Of a stretch of DNA of 64,000 nucleotides, positions 49,789 to 58,482 are shown in pieces. The translations under genes were made by a program, and so were the position numbers. The notes beneath the pieces are model-generated. The model did no database searches, was not told the origin of the DNA, and worked only from the letters and a program-made list of their open reading frames with translations. Every line of letters starts with the position of its first letter. The stretch's first letter is position 1. The stretch covers positions 124,001 to 188,000 of the forward strand of contig NZ_FOYL01000009.1 in NCBI RefSeq assembly GCF_900115955.1, in the 5' to 3' direction. Origin of the DNA: Lentzea waywayandensis. GTDB taxonomy: Bacteria > Actinomycetota > Actinomycetes > Mycobacteriales > Pseudonocardiaceae.

Positions 49789-50934
49789 GTGAGTCACGCA
49801 ATGAGGAGGGCCACCGAACTGGCCCTCGATGAGAAGACCGTCACCGCACTGAGGGCAGTCCTGAGGACGACGGCCGACGAGGTGGTCCGGGCGATCATCG
49901 ACGAGGTGCCGAGCTACGCGAACGCACTTTCCGGACGCATGGGCGGCACCATCCGCCGCGCCGTCCGCACGGCGCTGGGAGCCTACCTGGACCTCGCCAG
50001 CGGCGCGGGCGGAGGCGGCGGCGCCGGCGACGCGGCCTATGAGCTCGGCCGCGGTGAGGTGCGCGATGGTCGTTCGATGGACGCCCTGCTGAGCGCCTAC
50101 CGAGTCGGCGCCCGCGTCGCCTGGCGCGGCCTGGCCGCAGGCGCCGTACCAGCGGGTCTGCCCGCCGCGGAGGTGGCGAAGTTCGCCGAACTGACCTTCG
50201 CCTACATCGACGAACTCTCCGCCGCCAGCGCCGCGGGCCACGCCGACGAACTGGCCGCGCGAGGCCTGGCCCACGAGCGTCACCTCGAACAACTCGCCCG
50301 CGACCTGATGGCCGGCGCGAGCACCGAGGTACTGCTCGCGGCCGCACAACGAGCCGGATGGCAGCCGCCGACGACGTTGACCGTGGTCCTGCTGCCCGCC
50401 TTCCAGGCCCGCCCCGCCTACCGCCTGCTCGACCCCGGCACGTTGGTCCTGGACGACCTGCCGGACTCCACCGGCGTGCTGCTCGTCCCCGACGCCGACC
50501 GCTCCCACCTGCTACGACAGCTCATCGGCCGCACCGCCGTCGTCGGCCCGGCACGCCCCTGGATGCGCGCTACCGCTTCCTACGCACGGGCGGTACGCGC
50601 GCGCTCGCTCTCCCTCGACATCCGTGACACCGAGGAGCACCTCGCCGCGCTCGTGCTGAGCGCCGACCCCGACGCCTACGCCGACCTGCGAGCGCGCGCG
50701 CTCGCTCCGTTGCTGGCACTGCCCGCCACCTCCGCGCAGAAGCTGGAGGAGACGTTGCGTGCCTGGCTGCTGCACCAGGGCCGCCGCGAGGACGTGGCGG
50801 CCGCGCTGTTCGTGCACCCGCAGACCGTCCGGTACCGGATGGGCCAGCTTCGTGACCTGTTCCCGGATCTCGGGTCTCCGCAGCGGGTACTGGAACTGAC
50901 GCTTGCGGTCGGTCTGCCCCCGTCAGCGGATTAG
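49789..50934 (+). CDS. PucR/CdaR-family transcriptional regulator
   Basis: A 381-aa regulator with a helical N-terminal domain, a degenerate GGDEF-like middle and the C-terminal PucR HTH (KLEETLRAWLLHQGRREDVAAALFVHPQTVRYRMGQLRDLF split across two helices). The GTG at 49789 follows AGGGAA at 8 bases; GTG 49750 and ATG 49801 are alternatives. It is divergent from the desaturase operon, with fewer than 90 bases between, so control of desaturation is a reasonable inference. Confidence 0.88.
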   Translation: MSHAMRRATELALDEKTVTALRAVLRTTADEVVRAIIDEVPSYANALSGRMGGTIRRAVRTALGAYLDLASGAGGGGGAGDAAYELGRGEVRDGRSMDALLSAYRVGARVAWRGLAAGAVPAGLPAAEVAKFAELTFAYIDELSAASAAGHADELAARGLAHERHLEQLARDLMAGASTEVLLAAAQRAGWQPPTTLTVVLLPAFQARPAYRLLDPGTLVLDDLPDSTGVLLVPDADRSHLLRQLIGRTAVVGPARPWMRATASYARAVRARSLSLDIRDTEEHLAALVLSADPDAYADLRARALAPLLALPATSAQKLEETLRAWLLHQGRREDVAAALFVHPQTVRYRMGQLRDLFPDLGSPQRVLELTLAVGLPPSAD

Positions 50935-50961
50935 TTTCGGTCTACACTGAAGCTATTGAGC

Positions 50962-50987
50962 AGACCGCACTCGATCAGCTGCGGTCT
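50962..50987. terminator. Convergent terminator hairpin
   Basis: AGACCGCA (50962-50969) pairs with TGCGGTCT (50980-50987) around a 10-base loop, 27 bases after the PucR stop and 70 bases beyond the converging response-regulator stop. Confidence 0.65.
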
Positions 50988-51056
50988 CCGGCGCGATGTA
51001 GTGGCCCGGTCGCTCCACAGCTCGCCTCCGGCAGGGATCGTGACCGCGCGCCGAGG

Positions 51057-51713
51057 TCAGGTCACCAGGCCGCGCCGGTAGGCGTACACGACGGCCTGCA
51101 CGCGATCGCGCAGGTCGAGCTTGGTGAGGATGCGCGACACGTACGTCTTCACCGTCTCCTGGCTGATCACCAGCGCCGCGGCGATCTCGCTGTTGGACAG
51201 GCCCTCCGCGATCAGCCGGAGCACCTCGAGCTCACGCGGGGCGAGCTGGGTCTCCGCGACCTCCTCGGCGGGCCGGATGCGCGCCGCGAACCTGCCGACG
51301 AGCTGGCGGGTGACCTCCGGGGCGAGCAGGGCGGCGCCGCTCGCGACGGTCCGGATGCCCTGGAGCAGCTGGGCCGGGGGCGCGTCCTTGAGCAGGAACC
51401 CGCTCGCGCCGGCCCGCAGCGCCTCGTAGACGTACTCGTCCAGGTTGAACGTCGTCACCACGAGGACCTTCACGGGGTCGGGAACCCCGGCGCCCGCCAG
51501 CAGCCGGGTCGCCCCGATGCCGTCGAGCACCGGCATGCGCACGTCCATCACGACGACGTCCGGCTTGAGCCTCCCGGCCAAGTCGACCGCCGCGCGCCCG
51601 TCCCCGCACTCCCCCACGACCTCCAGGTCGGGCTGGGCGTCGATGATCGTGGCGAACCCGGTGCGGATGAGCGCCTGGTCGTCGCACACCAGCACGCGCA
51701 CGGGTGCGGTCAC
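51057..51713 (-). CDS. Response regulator, NarL/LuxR type
   Basis: A 218-aa regulator with a receiver domain (phospho-Asp in VVVMDVRMPVLDG, Thr in VVTTFN, Lys in FLLKDA) and LuxR HTH (LAPRELEVLRLIAEGLSN, then SQETVKTYVSRI). GTG 51713 overlaps the kinase stop. With the kinase and CPBP protease genes it forms a chain of three coupled genes. Targets are not evident from the sequence. Confidence 0.93.
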   Translation of the reverse strand: MTAPVRVLVCDDQALIRTGFATIIDAQPDLEVVGECGDGRAAVDLAGRLKPDVVVMDVRMPVLDGIGATRLLAGAGVPDPVKVLVVTTFNLDEYVYEALRAGASGFLLKDAPPAQLLQGIRTVASGAALLAPEVTRQLVGRFAARIRPAEEVAETQLAPRELEVLRLIAEGLSNSEIAAALVISQETVKTYVSRILTKLDLRDRVQAVVYAYRRGLVT

Positions 51714-52834
51714 GCCGGGTTCCCCGCGGGGATGCGCGCGTGGACGACGAAACCGCTGTCCCGTTGGCCCGCCGAGAACTCGCCGCCCAGCACGCCGACG
51801 CGTTCGCGCAGCCCGGCCAGGCCGCGACCGCTGCCCCCGACCGCCGTGAACGACCTGGCGCCCTCGGTGCCGACCTCCACGGTGATCTCCCTTTCGCCGT
51901 AACGCACGTACACGTTCGTCGGGTTGCCGTGCGCGTACTTCAGCGCGTTCGTCAACGCCTCCTGCACGACCCGGTACGCGACGGCTTCGGCGCTCCCCGC
52001 GTCCCGCACCGCCTCGCCTTCCTCGGCGAACTCGATCGGCTGCCCGGCCAACCGGGTCTGCTCGACCAACGTGCGCAGGTCCCCGACCGACTCCGGGCTG
52101 TGGTCCGGGTTCAGCAGGTCGAGCAGGTGCCGCAGGTCGGTCAGCGACCGCCGGCCGGTGTCGGTGATCGCCTGCAACGTCTGGTCCAGCCGCTCGGGCG
52201 CCGCGGTCAGGTACCGCGCGGCCTCCGCCTGCACCACCATCGCCGTCACGTGATGCGTCACCACGTCGTGCAGTTCGCGGGCGATCGAGGTCCGTTCGGC
52301 GACACGGGTGGCCGCGGCGACGTGCCGGCGGCGTTCCTCCTCGGCACTGCGCGAGAGCCGCAGCCACGCGCCGATGCCCCACGCTGCTGCCAGCGCCAGG
52401 TAGAACGTCACGAACCCGGCCACGCCCTCAGTCGACCCGCGCAGCTCCAGCCCGATGGCCAGTCCCACGTATCCGGCCGAAGCCGCGATCACGGTGGTGC
52501 GCCGGTGATGCGCCAGGTGCAGTCCGGCGCTGATGAGCGCGATGGGCAGCGCCGTTCCGCCGACGGTGTGGTAGCCCTGCAACTGGTCCACGACGAACGC
52601 GATCGACACCAGCGCGAGGCAGACCAGCGGCCACTTGCGGCGCACGATCAGGGGCAGGCATTCGAGGGCGATCACCGCGATCGCGAGAGCGTCGAACGGC
52701 CGGTTCGGCAGCCCGCCGAGCTGGGTGCCCTTGTCGTGCAACGCGGGCACCACCGATGCCAGCACGAGCAGCAGCGCGAGTGGCGCGTCCTGGACGCGGA
52801 CGTCCCAGCCGCGCCACCGCTGGAGGCTGATCAC
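51710..52834 (-). CDS. Sensor histidine kinase (HisKA_3)
   Basis: A 374-aa kinase with about four or five TM helices in the first 150 residues and no large extracellular loop. The phosphoacceptor His is in ARELHDVVTHHVTAMVV, followed by a HATPase_c domain with EALTNALKYA and GRGLAGLRERV. GTG 52834 overlaps the stop of the CPBP gene as GTGA, and its own stop overlaps the regulator start. Coupling to an intramembrane protease suggests a membrane-related signal, an inference from order. Confidence 0.9.
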   Translation of the reverse strand: MISLQRWRGWDVRVQDAPLALLLVLASVVPALHDKGTQLGGLPNRPFDALAIAVIALECLPLIVRRKWPLVCLALVSIAFVVDQLQGYHTVGGTALPIALISAGLHLAHHRRTTVIAASAGYVGLAIGLELRGSTEGVAGFVTFYLALAAAWGIGAWLRLSRSAEEERRRHVAAATRVAERTSIARELHDVVTHHVTAMVVQAEAARYLTAAPERLDQTLQAITDTGRRSLTDLRHLLDLLNPDHSPESVGDLRTLVEQTRLAGQPIEFAEEGEAVRDAGSAEAVAYRVVQEALTNALKYAHGNPTNVYVRYGEREITVEVGTEGARSFTAVGGSGRGLAGLRERVGVLGGEFSAGQRDSGFVVHARIPAGNPA

Positions 52835-53658
52835 GCGCCGAGCGTAGCGGCCGACGCGGCACGGCCCCGGCGAGGCACCAGGTTGCCCCGGCGCTTGGCC
52901 AGCCACAGGAACACGACCGTCACCACCACACCGGTGAGCACCGAGTACACGCTGGCCTCCGGCCCGAACTCGCCGCCGCTGACGATCGCGGACCCGGACG
53001 TGACGCCGTCGAGCAGCCCCTGCGGAGCGTCCTGTCCGGACACGCTGGTGCTGAAGATGCCGCCCTGGGCGAAGTTCCACGCGAAGTGCACCCCGATCGG
53101 CACCCACAGGTTGCGCGTGGCGGCGTACACGGCGGCGAGCATGAATCCGGCCTCGACCGCGATGGCGAGCGAGCTCCACAGCGTCGCGTTCGGGTTGAAG
53201 TAGTGCGCCAGCCCGAACAACACTCCGCTGAGCCCCAGCGAGATCCACGTGCCGAGGCGCTCTTCGACGATCCGGAACAGCACACCCCGGAACATCAGTT
53301 CCTCCGTCACCGCGGCGGCGGCCATGAACCCGAAGATCGCGATCGCGCCGGACAGCGACCCCCAGCCGCGGATCTCGTAGCCGCCGAGGAAGGCGATGTT
53401 CACGATCACCGCCAAGAACATCCCGAGTCCGATCAGGACGCCCCTGCCGAGCGCCGCAGGAGCCGTCTTCCGCGCGACCTCCAGGGGTTCACGGCGTTCG
53501 GTCTTGCGCACCACCCAGGAGTAGGCGGCCAGTGCCAGCACCGCCGCGGCCACGCCGACGATCAACGTGAGCGGCGCGTTCCAGGTCACCGCCTGCACCG
53601 CCGCGCCACCGGCGAAGGAGACCAGCACCACCACGGCCAACTGCTTCAGAAATCGCAT
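52831..53658 (-). CDS. CPBP-family intramembrane glutamic endopeptidase
   Basis: A 275-aa membrane protein of the CPBP (ABI/Rce1-like) family. Motif 1 is EELMFRG (Glu119, Glu120, Arg124), motif 2 is the His in LFGLAHYFN, motif 3 is GVHFAWNF; these form the presumed active site. About seven or eight TM helices. The family includes prenyl-protein proteases and bacteriocin-immunity proteins. It is the first gene of the operon with the two-component system, so its activity may be linked to that pathway. Confidence 0.9.
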   Translation of the reverse strand: MRFLKQLAVVVLVSFAGGAAVQAVTWNAPLTLIVGVAAAVLALAAYSWVVRKTERREPLEVARKTAPAALGRGVLIGLGMFLAVIVNIAFLGGYEIRGWGSLSGAIAIFGFMAAAAVTEELMFRGVLFRIVEERLGTWISLGLSGVLFGLAHYFNPNATLWSSLAIAVEAGFMLAAVYAATRNLWVPIGVHFAWNFAQGGIFSTSVSGQDAPQGLLDGVTSGSAIVSGGEFGPEASVYSVLTGVVVTVVFLWLAKRRGNLVPRRGRAASAATLGA

Positions 53659-53737
53659 GACCGGAACGCTAGGGATTTCATGCGTCAGGAACGTCCCCGC
53701 GCGGTGGACATCCGCGTGTAGCTCGCTAGGGGGACAC

Positions 53738-53782
53738 GGAAGGTGTCAACTCGACATGCTCTTCGTCGAGTTGACACCTTCC
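53738..53782 (-). terminator. Terminator with 18-bp perfect stem after the MerR gene
   Basis: A perfect 18-bp inverted repeat (53738-53755 with 53765-53782) and a 9-base loop begins 3 bases past the MerR stop. The stem is unusually long and not very GC-rich for this genome. It could also insulate against transcription from the right. Confidence 0.8.
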
Positions 53783-53785
53783 CAC

Positions 53786-54784
53786 TCACGAGTCTTTCAG
53801 AGATGCAACAGCCTTGAGTGCGGAGGACAGCCAGGCGAACGGCATGAACTCGGCGGCCTCCCGCGCCGTCCCGTCGATGATCGCCACCAGCGATTGGTAC
53901 CGGGTGTACGGATCGGTGGACGTGGCGGCCTCCTCGAGCGACTCCAGGTACATCTGTTCGATGCCGAGCACGTCGGCCGCCAGCTTCGCGCGGTACTCGG
54001 GACTGTCCGGAATCTCGGTGATCTCCCCCATGTGAGCGGAGTAGAGACCGGCGATCTCGCGCCCCAGCGGTGAGTCGGCGGGCGCACCGGATCGCTGCGC
54101 CTCCTGCGCCCGCACCAAGATCGCGCCTCCCCGTTCGAACACGCCCACCATCTCCGTCGACGTCATGATCGCGGCGCCGGGCGAGGAGAAGGTCTCGTGC
54201 AGCGCCTCCTTCACCTCGCGGCGGAAGCCCGCGTCCTGCAGGAGGTTCGCCAGCTCGATCCACGCCTCCAGCTGCTCGGTGGCCGGCTCGTCCGGCAGGA
54301 CCAGGCGACCGTTGCGCATGAGACCGAGGAACTCGGGGCTGACTTCGAGGCCTTCGCTGATCTCGTTCCAGAAGTCGTCGAACAGCCGGTCGCGTTCGTC
54401 GTCGGACATCCCTGCCAGCTTGTGCATGAGGATCACCTGCTCGGCCTCGGTGTGCTGCCGGGCGATCGTCCGCAGCACCGCCCGCCTCGACCGGATCCGC
54501 CGGGCCTGGTCGTCCAGTCGGGACAGATGCGCGGTGGCGAGGTCGGACAGCGTCACCCGTCCCTCGAGCAGCCGCCGGATGTCGTCGAGGCCCGCATCCA
54601 GTTCGCGCAACGTGCCGACGAACTCCAGCCGGGCGATGGCGTGCACGTCGTAGAGCCGATGCCCGGCCGCCGTGACGTCGGCGGGCGCCACGATGCCCTC
54701 GTCGGAGTAGAACCGGATGGCGCTGACGCTCAGCCCGGTGCGCCGCGCCACCTCTCCGATCGCGTACAGCCTGATGTCGTTCAT
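53786..54784 (-). CDS. MerR-family transcriptional regulator with large C-terminal domain
   Basis: A 332-aa MerR protein. The winged HTH covers about 5-75 (YAIGEVARRTGLSVSAIRFYSDEGI), followed by a dimerisation coiled coil. A roughly 200-aa helical C-terminal domain follows, of a type seen in actinomycete regulators that sense antibiotics or small organics; the ligand is unknown. ATG 54784 has no strong ribosome site. Its own dyad operator lies 17 bases upstream. Divergent from the riboswitch-controlled terC gene. Confidence 0.87.
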   Translation of the reverse strand: MNDIRLYAIGEVARRTGLSVSAIRFYSDEGIVAPADVTAAGHRLYDVHAIARLEFVGTLRELDAGLDDIRRLLEGRVTLSDLATAHLSRLDDQARRIRSRRAVLRTIARQHTEAEQVILMHKLAGMSDDERDRLFDDFWNEISEGLEVSPEFLGLMRNGRLVLPDEPATEQLEAWIELANLLQDAGFRREVKEALHETFSSPGAAIMTSTEMVGVFERGGAILVRAQEAQRSGAPADSPLGREIAGLYSAHMGEITEIPDSPEYRAKLAADVLGIEQMYLESLEEAATSTDPYTRYQSLVAIIDGTAREAAEFMPFAWLSSALKAVASLKDS

Positions 54785-54800
54785 GAGGTCAGTGTCGAAC

Positions 54801-54815
54801 CTCAAGCCGCTTGAG
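54801..54815. promoter_or_regulatory. MerR-type dyad operator CTCAAG-CCG-CTTGAG
   Basis: A perfect 6-bp dyad (CTCAAG, CTTGAG) with a 3-base centre lies just upstream of the MerR start codon and about 25 bases before the -35 box of the terC promoter. MerR proteins often repress or activate such divergent regions through this kind of site. Confidence 0.6.
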
Positions 54816-54839
54816 ACGCAAGCCACATGGTCGACTTAC

Positions 54840-54868
54840 TTGAGCATTACCATCTCTTTACCTAAGCT
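54840..54868 (+). promoter_or_regulatory. Promoter of the terC transcript
   Basis: TTGAGC (54840-54845), a 17-base spacer and TAAGCT (54863-54868) make a sigma-70-type promoter. Transcription would begin near 54875, exactly at the 5' strand of the riboswitch's first helix. Confidence 0.65.
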
Positions 54869-54874
54869 GTCCCG

Positions 54875-54990
54875 CGAGGGGAGTACTTCCCAAGCGCCTG
54901 CCCGGTCAGTACGGACATCCGATGGTGTCCTCGGGAGGCCGCCCGCACCGGGCGAAGGAGACCTCGAACGATCATGTTCGAGGAGGACCT
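54875..54990 (+). promoter_or_regulatory. Probable yybP-ykoY Mn2+ riboswitch with anti-Shine-Dalgarno switch
   Basis: The leader of terC carries hallmarks of the yybP-ykoY motif: GGGGAGTA (54878-54885), GGTCAGTACG (54904-54913) and GGGCGAAGGAGACC (54950-54963), with closing helix CGAGG (54875-54879) / CCTCG (54962-54966). The 3' strand CCTCGAAC (54962-54969) can instead pair with GTTCGAGG (54976-54983), which masks the start of the AGGAGG ribosome site. Binding of Mn2+ would lock CCTCG in the first helix and free the ribosome site, a translational ON switch. The motif identity is by eye; the pairing is direct. Confidence 0.78.
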
Positions 54991-55965
54991 GTGCCCGTGG
55001 AATCCGTGGCGTCGCCCGGTTTGTGGTTCGTGAGCATCGCGGCGCTGCTCGCCCTGCTGGTGGTCGACTTCCTGGTCACCCGCCGCCCGCACGAGGTGTC
55101 CATGCGGGAAGCCGCGGGCTGGTCGGTCTTCTACCTGGCGCTGCCGCTGGTGTTCGGGCTCTGGCTGTGGTTCGGCTTCGGCAGCGGCCCGTCGGTCGAG
55201 TTCATCACCGGGTTCGTGGTGGAGAAGTCCCTCTCGGTGGACAACCTGTTCGTCTTCATGTTGCTGCTGGCCGCGTTCAGCGTGCCGGCGGAGATCCAGC
55301 AACGCGTCCTGCTCTACGGCATCGTCGGCGCGTTGGTGCTGCGCGGTGTGTTCATCGCGGCCGGCGCCGCGATGTTGTCGGCCGGCACCTGGGCGTTCCT
55401 CGTGTTCGGGTTCGTCCTGCTCGTCTCGGCGGTGAAGATCCTGCAGACGGCGCTCGCCGGTCACCCCGAGGCCAAGGACACCTCGAAGATGCGGTCGGTG
55501 CGGCTGATGCGCAGGCTGATGCCGGTCACCGACGACTACCGCGGCACGAAGATGATCGTCCGCGAGAACGGGAAGCGGGCACTCACGCCGCTCGCGATCG
55601 TGGTGGTGGCGATCTTCGCGACCGACGTCGTGTTCGCGATCGACTCCGTGCCCGCGGTCTACGGCATCACCGAGGACCCGTACCTCGTGTTCACCACCAA
55701 CGCGTTCGCGCTGCTCGGCCTGCGCGCGTTGTACTTCGTCCTGCACTCGGCGCTGGCCAAGCTCGTGCACCTCAACCACGGTCTCGCGCTCATCCTGGCG
55801 TTCATCGGGGTGAAGCTGGTGCTGCACTGGGCGCACGGCGTCTGGCCGGCCGTGCCGACGATCCCGACGCCGGTCTCGCTGGCCGTCATCGTGGTCACGC
55901 TGGGCGTCGTCACCCTGACCAGCCTGCGGTCCCGTCGCCAGGAGGAAACGGTCGCCAGGCCGTAG
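54991..55965 (+). CDS. TerC/Alx-family metal transporter
   Basis: A 324-aa integral membrane protein of the TerC family, with about nine TM helices. Conserved acidic blocks in membrane segments are EKSLSVDNLFVF and ATDVVFAIDSVPA. Relatives such as Alx and MntX-type proteins export manganese. GTG 54991 follows AGGAGGACCT directly; upstream in-frame starts fall in the riboswitch. The Mn2+ riboswitch in its leader supports manganese homeostasis. The UvrA2 gene follows 9 bases after its stop and may be cotranscribed. Confidence 0.92.
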   Translation: MPVESVASPGLWFVSIAALLALLVVDFLVTRRPHEVSMREAAGWSVFYLALPLVFGLWLWFGFGSGPSVEFITGFVVEKSLSVDNLFVFMLLLAAFSVPAEIQQRVLLYGIVGALVLRGVFIAAGAAMLSAGTWAFLVFGFVLLVSAVKILQTALAGHPEAKDTSKMRSVRLMRRLMPVTDDYRGTKMIVRENGKRALTPLAIVVVAIFATDVVFAIDSVPAVYGITEDPYLVFTTNAFALLGLRALYFVLHSALAKLVHLNHGLALILAFIGVKLVLHWAHGVWPAVPTIPTPVSLAVIVVTLGVVTLTSLRSRRQEETVARP

Positions 55966-55974
55966 GTTCGACGG

Positions 55975-58455
55975 ATGCGGGAACAACCTCTGGCCATCGA
56001 GGTGCGCGGCGCGCGGGTCCACAACCTGCGCGCCGTCGACGTCACGGTGCCGCTGCGCAAGCTCGTCGCCATCGCGGGCGTGTCCGGTTCGGGGAAGTCG
56101 TCGCTCGCGATGGGCGTGCTGTACGCGGAGGGGTCGCGGCGCTACATCGAGGCGTTGTCGACGTACACCCGGCGCCGGATGTCCCAGGCACCGCGCGCGG
56201 CCGTCGACAGCGTGCGGCACGTCCCGGCAGCGCTCGCCCTGCGGCAACGACCGGGCGTGCCGGGGGTGCGCAGCACGTTCGGCACCTCGACCGAGTTGCT
56301 CAACGTGCTGCGCCTGCTGTACTCCCGGCTCGCCGCGCACCGCTGCCCGAACGGCCACCAGCAGGCGCCGACGATCGACGTGGCCCTGGAAGTGCCTCTG
56401 ACCTGCCCGGTCTGCGGTGTCACGTTCTCCGCGCCGGGTGCGGAGGCGCTGGCGTTCAACTCCGACGGCGCGTGCCCGCACTGCACCGGCACCGGAGTGG
56501 TCCGGGAGGTCGACGAGGACCGGCTGGTCCCCGATCCGTCGCTCACGATCGCGGGCGGGGCCGTCGCACCGTGGTCGATGTTCGGGCTGGCCGTGATGCC
56601 CGAGGTCGTCGCGGAGTTCGGCGTGCGCACCGACGTGCCGTTCGCGGACCTGACCGACCAGGAACGCGAGATCGTCCTGAACGGCCCGGCGGAGAAGAGG
56701 AAGATCCGCGTGCCGTCCAAGAACGGCAGGCTGTTCGACCTGAACTTCACCTACCGCAACGCCCGGCTGGCGGTCCGGGAGGCGCTGGACAACGCCACCA
56801 CCGAACGCGGCCTCAACCGCGTCAACAGGTTCATCACCACCCAGACCTGCCCGACCTGCCAGGGCACCCGGCTCAGCGAACGGGCGCTGGCCCCGCGGGT
56901 CGACGGGATCAACCTCGCCGAGGCCTCAGCCATGACCCTGGACGACCTGGTCACCTGGGCGCCGCTGGTCGAGAAGTCCCTGCCGCCGGACATGATCGCG
57001 ATGGCCCGGAGCATCGTGAGCCAGCTGCTGGACACCGCGCGGCGGCTGGTCGAACTGGGGCTCGGGTACCTCAGTCCCGATCGGGCGTCCTCGACCCTGT
57101 CCACCGGCGAACGGCAGCGCGTCCAGCTCGCGCGGGCGGTGCGCAACCAGACGACGGGCGTGCTCTACGTCCTGGACGAGCCGTCCATCGGCCTGCATCC
57201 GTCCAACGTGGACGGGCTGCTCGGCGTCGTGCGGGACCTGTTGCGGGACGGCAACTCCGTCGTGCTGGTGGACCACGACGTCCAGGTGCTGCGCGAGGCC
57301 GACTGGCTGATCGAGATCGGCCCCGGTTCCGGCGCGGAGGGCGGACGGGTCCTGACGAACGGCGATGTCCGGGCACTCGCGGATGACCCGAACTCGTTGC
57401 TGGGCGGCTTCCTCGTGGGCCGCGAACCGGTCGTCGTGCGGTCACAGGCCAGTGAGGAGGAGATGTTCGAGCACGGGCGCATCCACCTCGCCACGCGCCC
57501 GCTGCACACCGTCCACGCGCTCGAGCTCGACCTGCCACAAGGCCGTCTGACCGCGGTCACCGGCGTCTCAGGTTCGGGGAAGACCACGCTGGTCCTCGAA
57601 AGCCTCGTGCCGGCGTTGCAGGCCAAGAACTCCGGCGACCCGCTGCCCTCGTGGGTCGCGGAGATCGACGCCGGGGCGATCACGCGGGTGAACGTGGTCG
57701 ACGCGACCCCGATCGGCGTCAACGTCCGCTCCACCGTCGCCACCTACAGCGGTGTGCTGGACGATCTCCGCCGGGCCTACGCGGCCAACGCGGACGGGCT
57801 CACCGCCGGCGACTTCTCCTACAACACCGGCTCGTTGCGGTGCCCGCGCTGCGAGGGCACCGGCGAGGTCTCGCTCGACGTGCAGTTCCTGCCCGACGTC
57901 GACATCGCCTGCCCGGACTGCGCGGGCACCCGCTACTCCCCCGCCGCGAGCGAGTTCCGCCGCGCCGACGACGGACTCACGCTGCCCGAACTGCTGGCGC
58001 TGACCGTCCGGCAGGCCGTCGAGCACGTCGGGGACATGCGCCGGGTCCGCACCCGGCTGCGGGCGTTGATCGACCTGGGCCTGGGCTACCTCACGCTCGG
58101 CGAGGCCACGACCGCGTTGTCCGGCGGCGAGGCCCAGCGGCTCAAGCTCGCGTCCGAGCTCGACCGCGACCAGGCGGACGCGCTGTTCGTGCTGGACGAG
58201 CCCAGCGTCGGCCTGCACCCGCTCGACATCCGCACGCTGCTGTCGGTGATCGGGCGTCTCACGGAGAAAGGCGCGACCGTCGTCGTCATCGAGCACGACC
58301 TCGACATGATCGCCAACGCCGACTACGTCGTGGACATGGGTCCCGGCGGCGGCGCGGCGGGCGGCACGATCGTCGCCGCCGGAACGCCGCGGCACCTCGT
58401 TCTGACTCCGGAGAGCCTCACCGGTCAGTACCTCGGCAAACACCTCACGCATTAA
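55975..58455 (+). CDS. UvrA2-like (DrrC-type) ATPase
   Basis: An 826-aa ABC-type DNA-repair ATPase related to UvrA. Two ATPase domains are present (Walker A GVSGSGKSS and GVSGSGKTT, signatures LSTGERQRVQLARA and LSGGEAQRLKLASEL). Zinc motifs are visible: CPVC with CPHC in the first insertion, CPTCQGT, and CPRCEGTGE with CPDCAGT. It is shorter than canonical UvrA (about 950 aa) because the UvrB-binding region is reduced. Such class II UvrAs often give self-resistance to DNA-intercalating drugs or stress tolerance. Only a weak ribosome site precedes ATG 55975; it follows terC after 9 bases. Confidence 0.9.
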   Translation: MREQPLAIEVRGARVHNLRAVDVTVPLRKLVAIAGVSGSGKSSLAMGVLYAEGSRRYIEALSTYTRRRMSQAPRAAVDSVRHVPAALALRQRPGVPGVRSTFGTSTELLNVLRLLYSRLAAHRCPNGHQQAPTIDVALEVPLTCPVCGVTFSAPGAEALAFNSDGACPHCTGTGVVREVDEDRLVPDPSLTIAGGAVAPWSMFGLAVMPEVVAEFGVRTDVPFADLTDQEREIVLNGPAEKRKIRVPSKNGRLFDLNFTYRNARLAVREALDNATTERGLNRVNRFITTQTCPTCQGTRLSERALAPRVDGINLAEASAMTLDDLVTWAPLVEKSLPPDMIAMARSIVSQLLDTARRLVELGLGYLSPDRASSTLSTGERQRVQLARAVRNQTTGVLYVLDEPSIGLHPSNVDGLLGVVRDLLRDGNSVVLVDHDVQVLREADWLIEIGPGSGAEGGRVLTNGDVRALADDPNSLLGGFLVGREPVVVRSQASEEEMFEHGRIHLATRPLHTVHALELDLPQGRLTAVTGVSGSGKTTLVLESLVPALQAKNSGDPLPSWVAEIDAGAITRVNVVDATPIGVNVRSTVATYSGVLDDLRRAYAANADGLTAGDFSYNTGSLRCPRCEGTGEVSLDVQFLPDVDIACPDCAGTRYSPAASEFRRADDGLTLPELLALTVRQAVEHVGDMRRVRTRLRALIDLGLGYLTLGEATTALSGGEAQRLKLASELDRDQADALFVLDEPSVGLHPLDIRTLLSVIGRLTEKGATVVVIEHDLDMIANADYVVDMGPGGGAAGGTIVAAGTPRHLVLTPESLTGQYLGKHLTH

Positions 58456-58469
58456 CGGACAAGTGTCCG
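58456..58469. promoter_or_regulatory. IclR operator CGGACA-AG-TGTCCG
   Basis: A 6-bp dyad with a 2-base centre, 13 bases before the IclR start codon. An almost identical site, CGGACA-CC-TGTCCG, lies at 59326-59339 upstream of the amidohydrolase gene, and both are preceded by AA. It lies immediately at the end of the uvrA2 gene. Confidence 0.75.
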
Positions 58470-58482
58470 ATATCGTGGGCGC

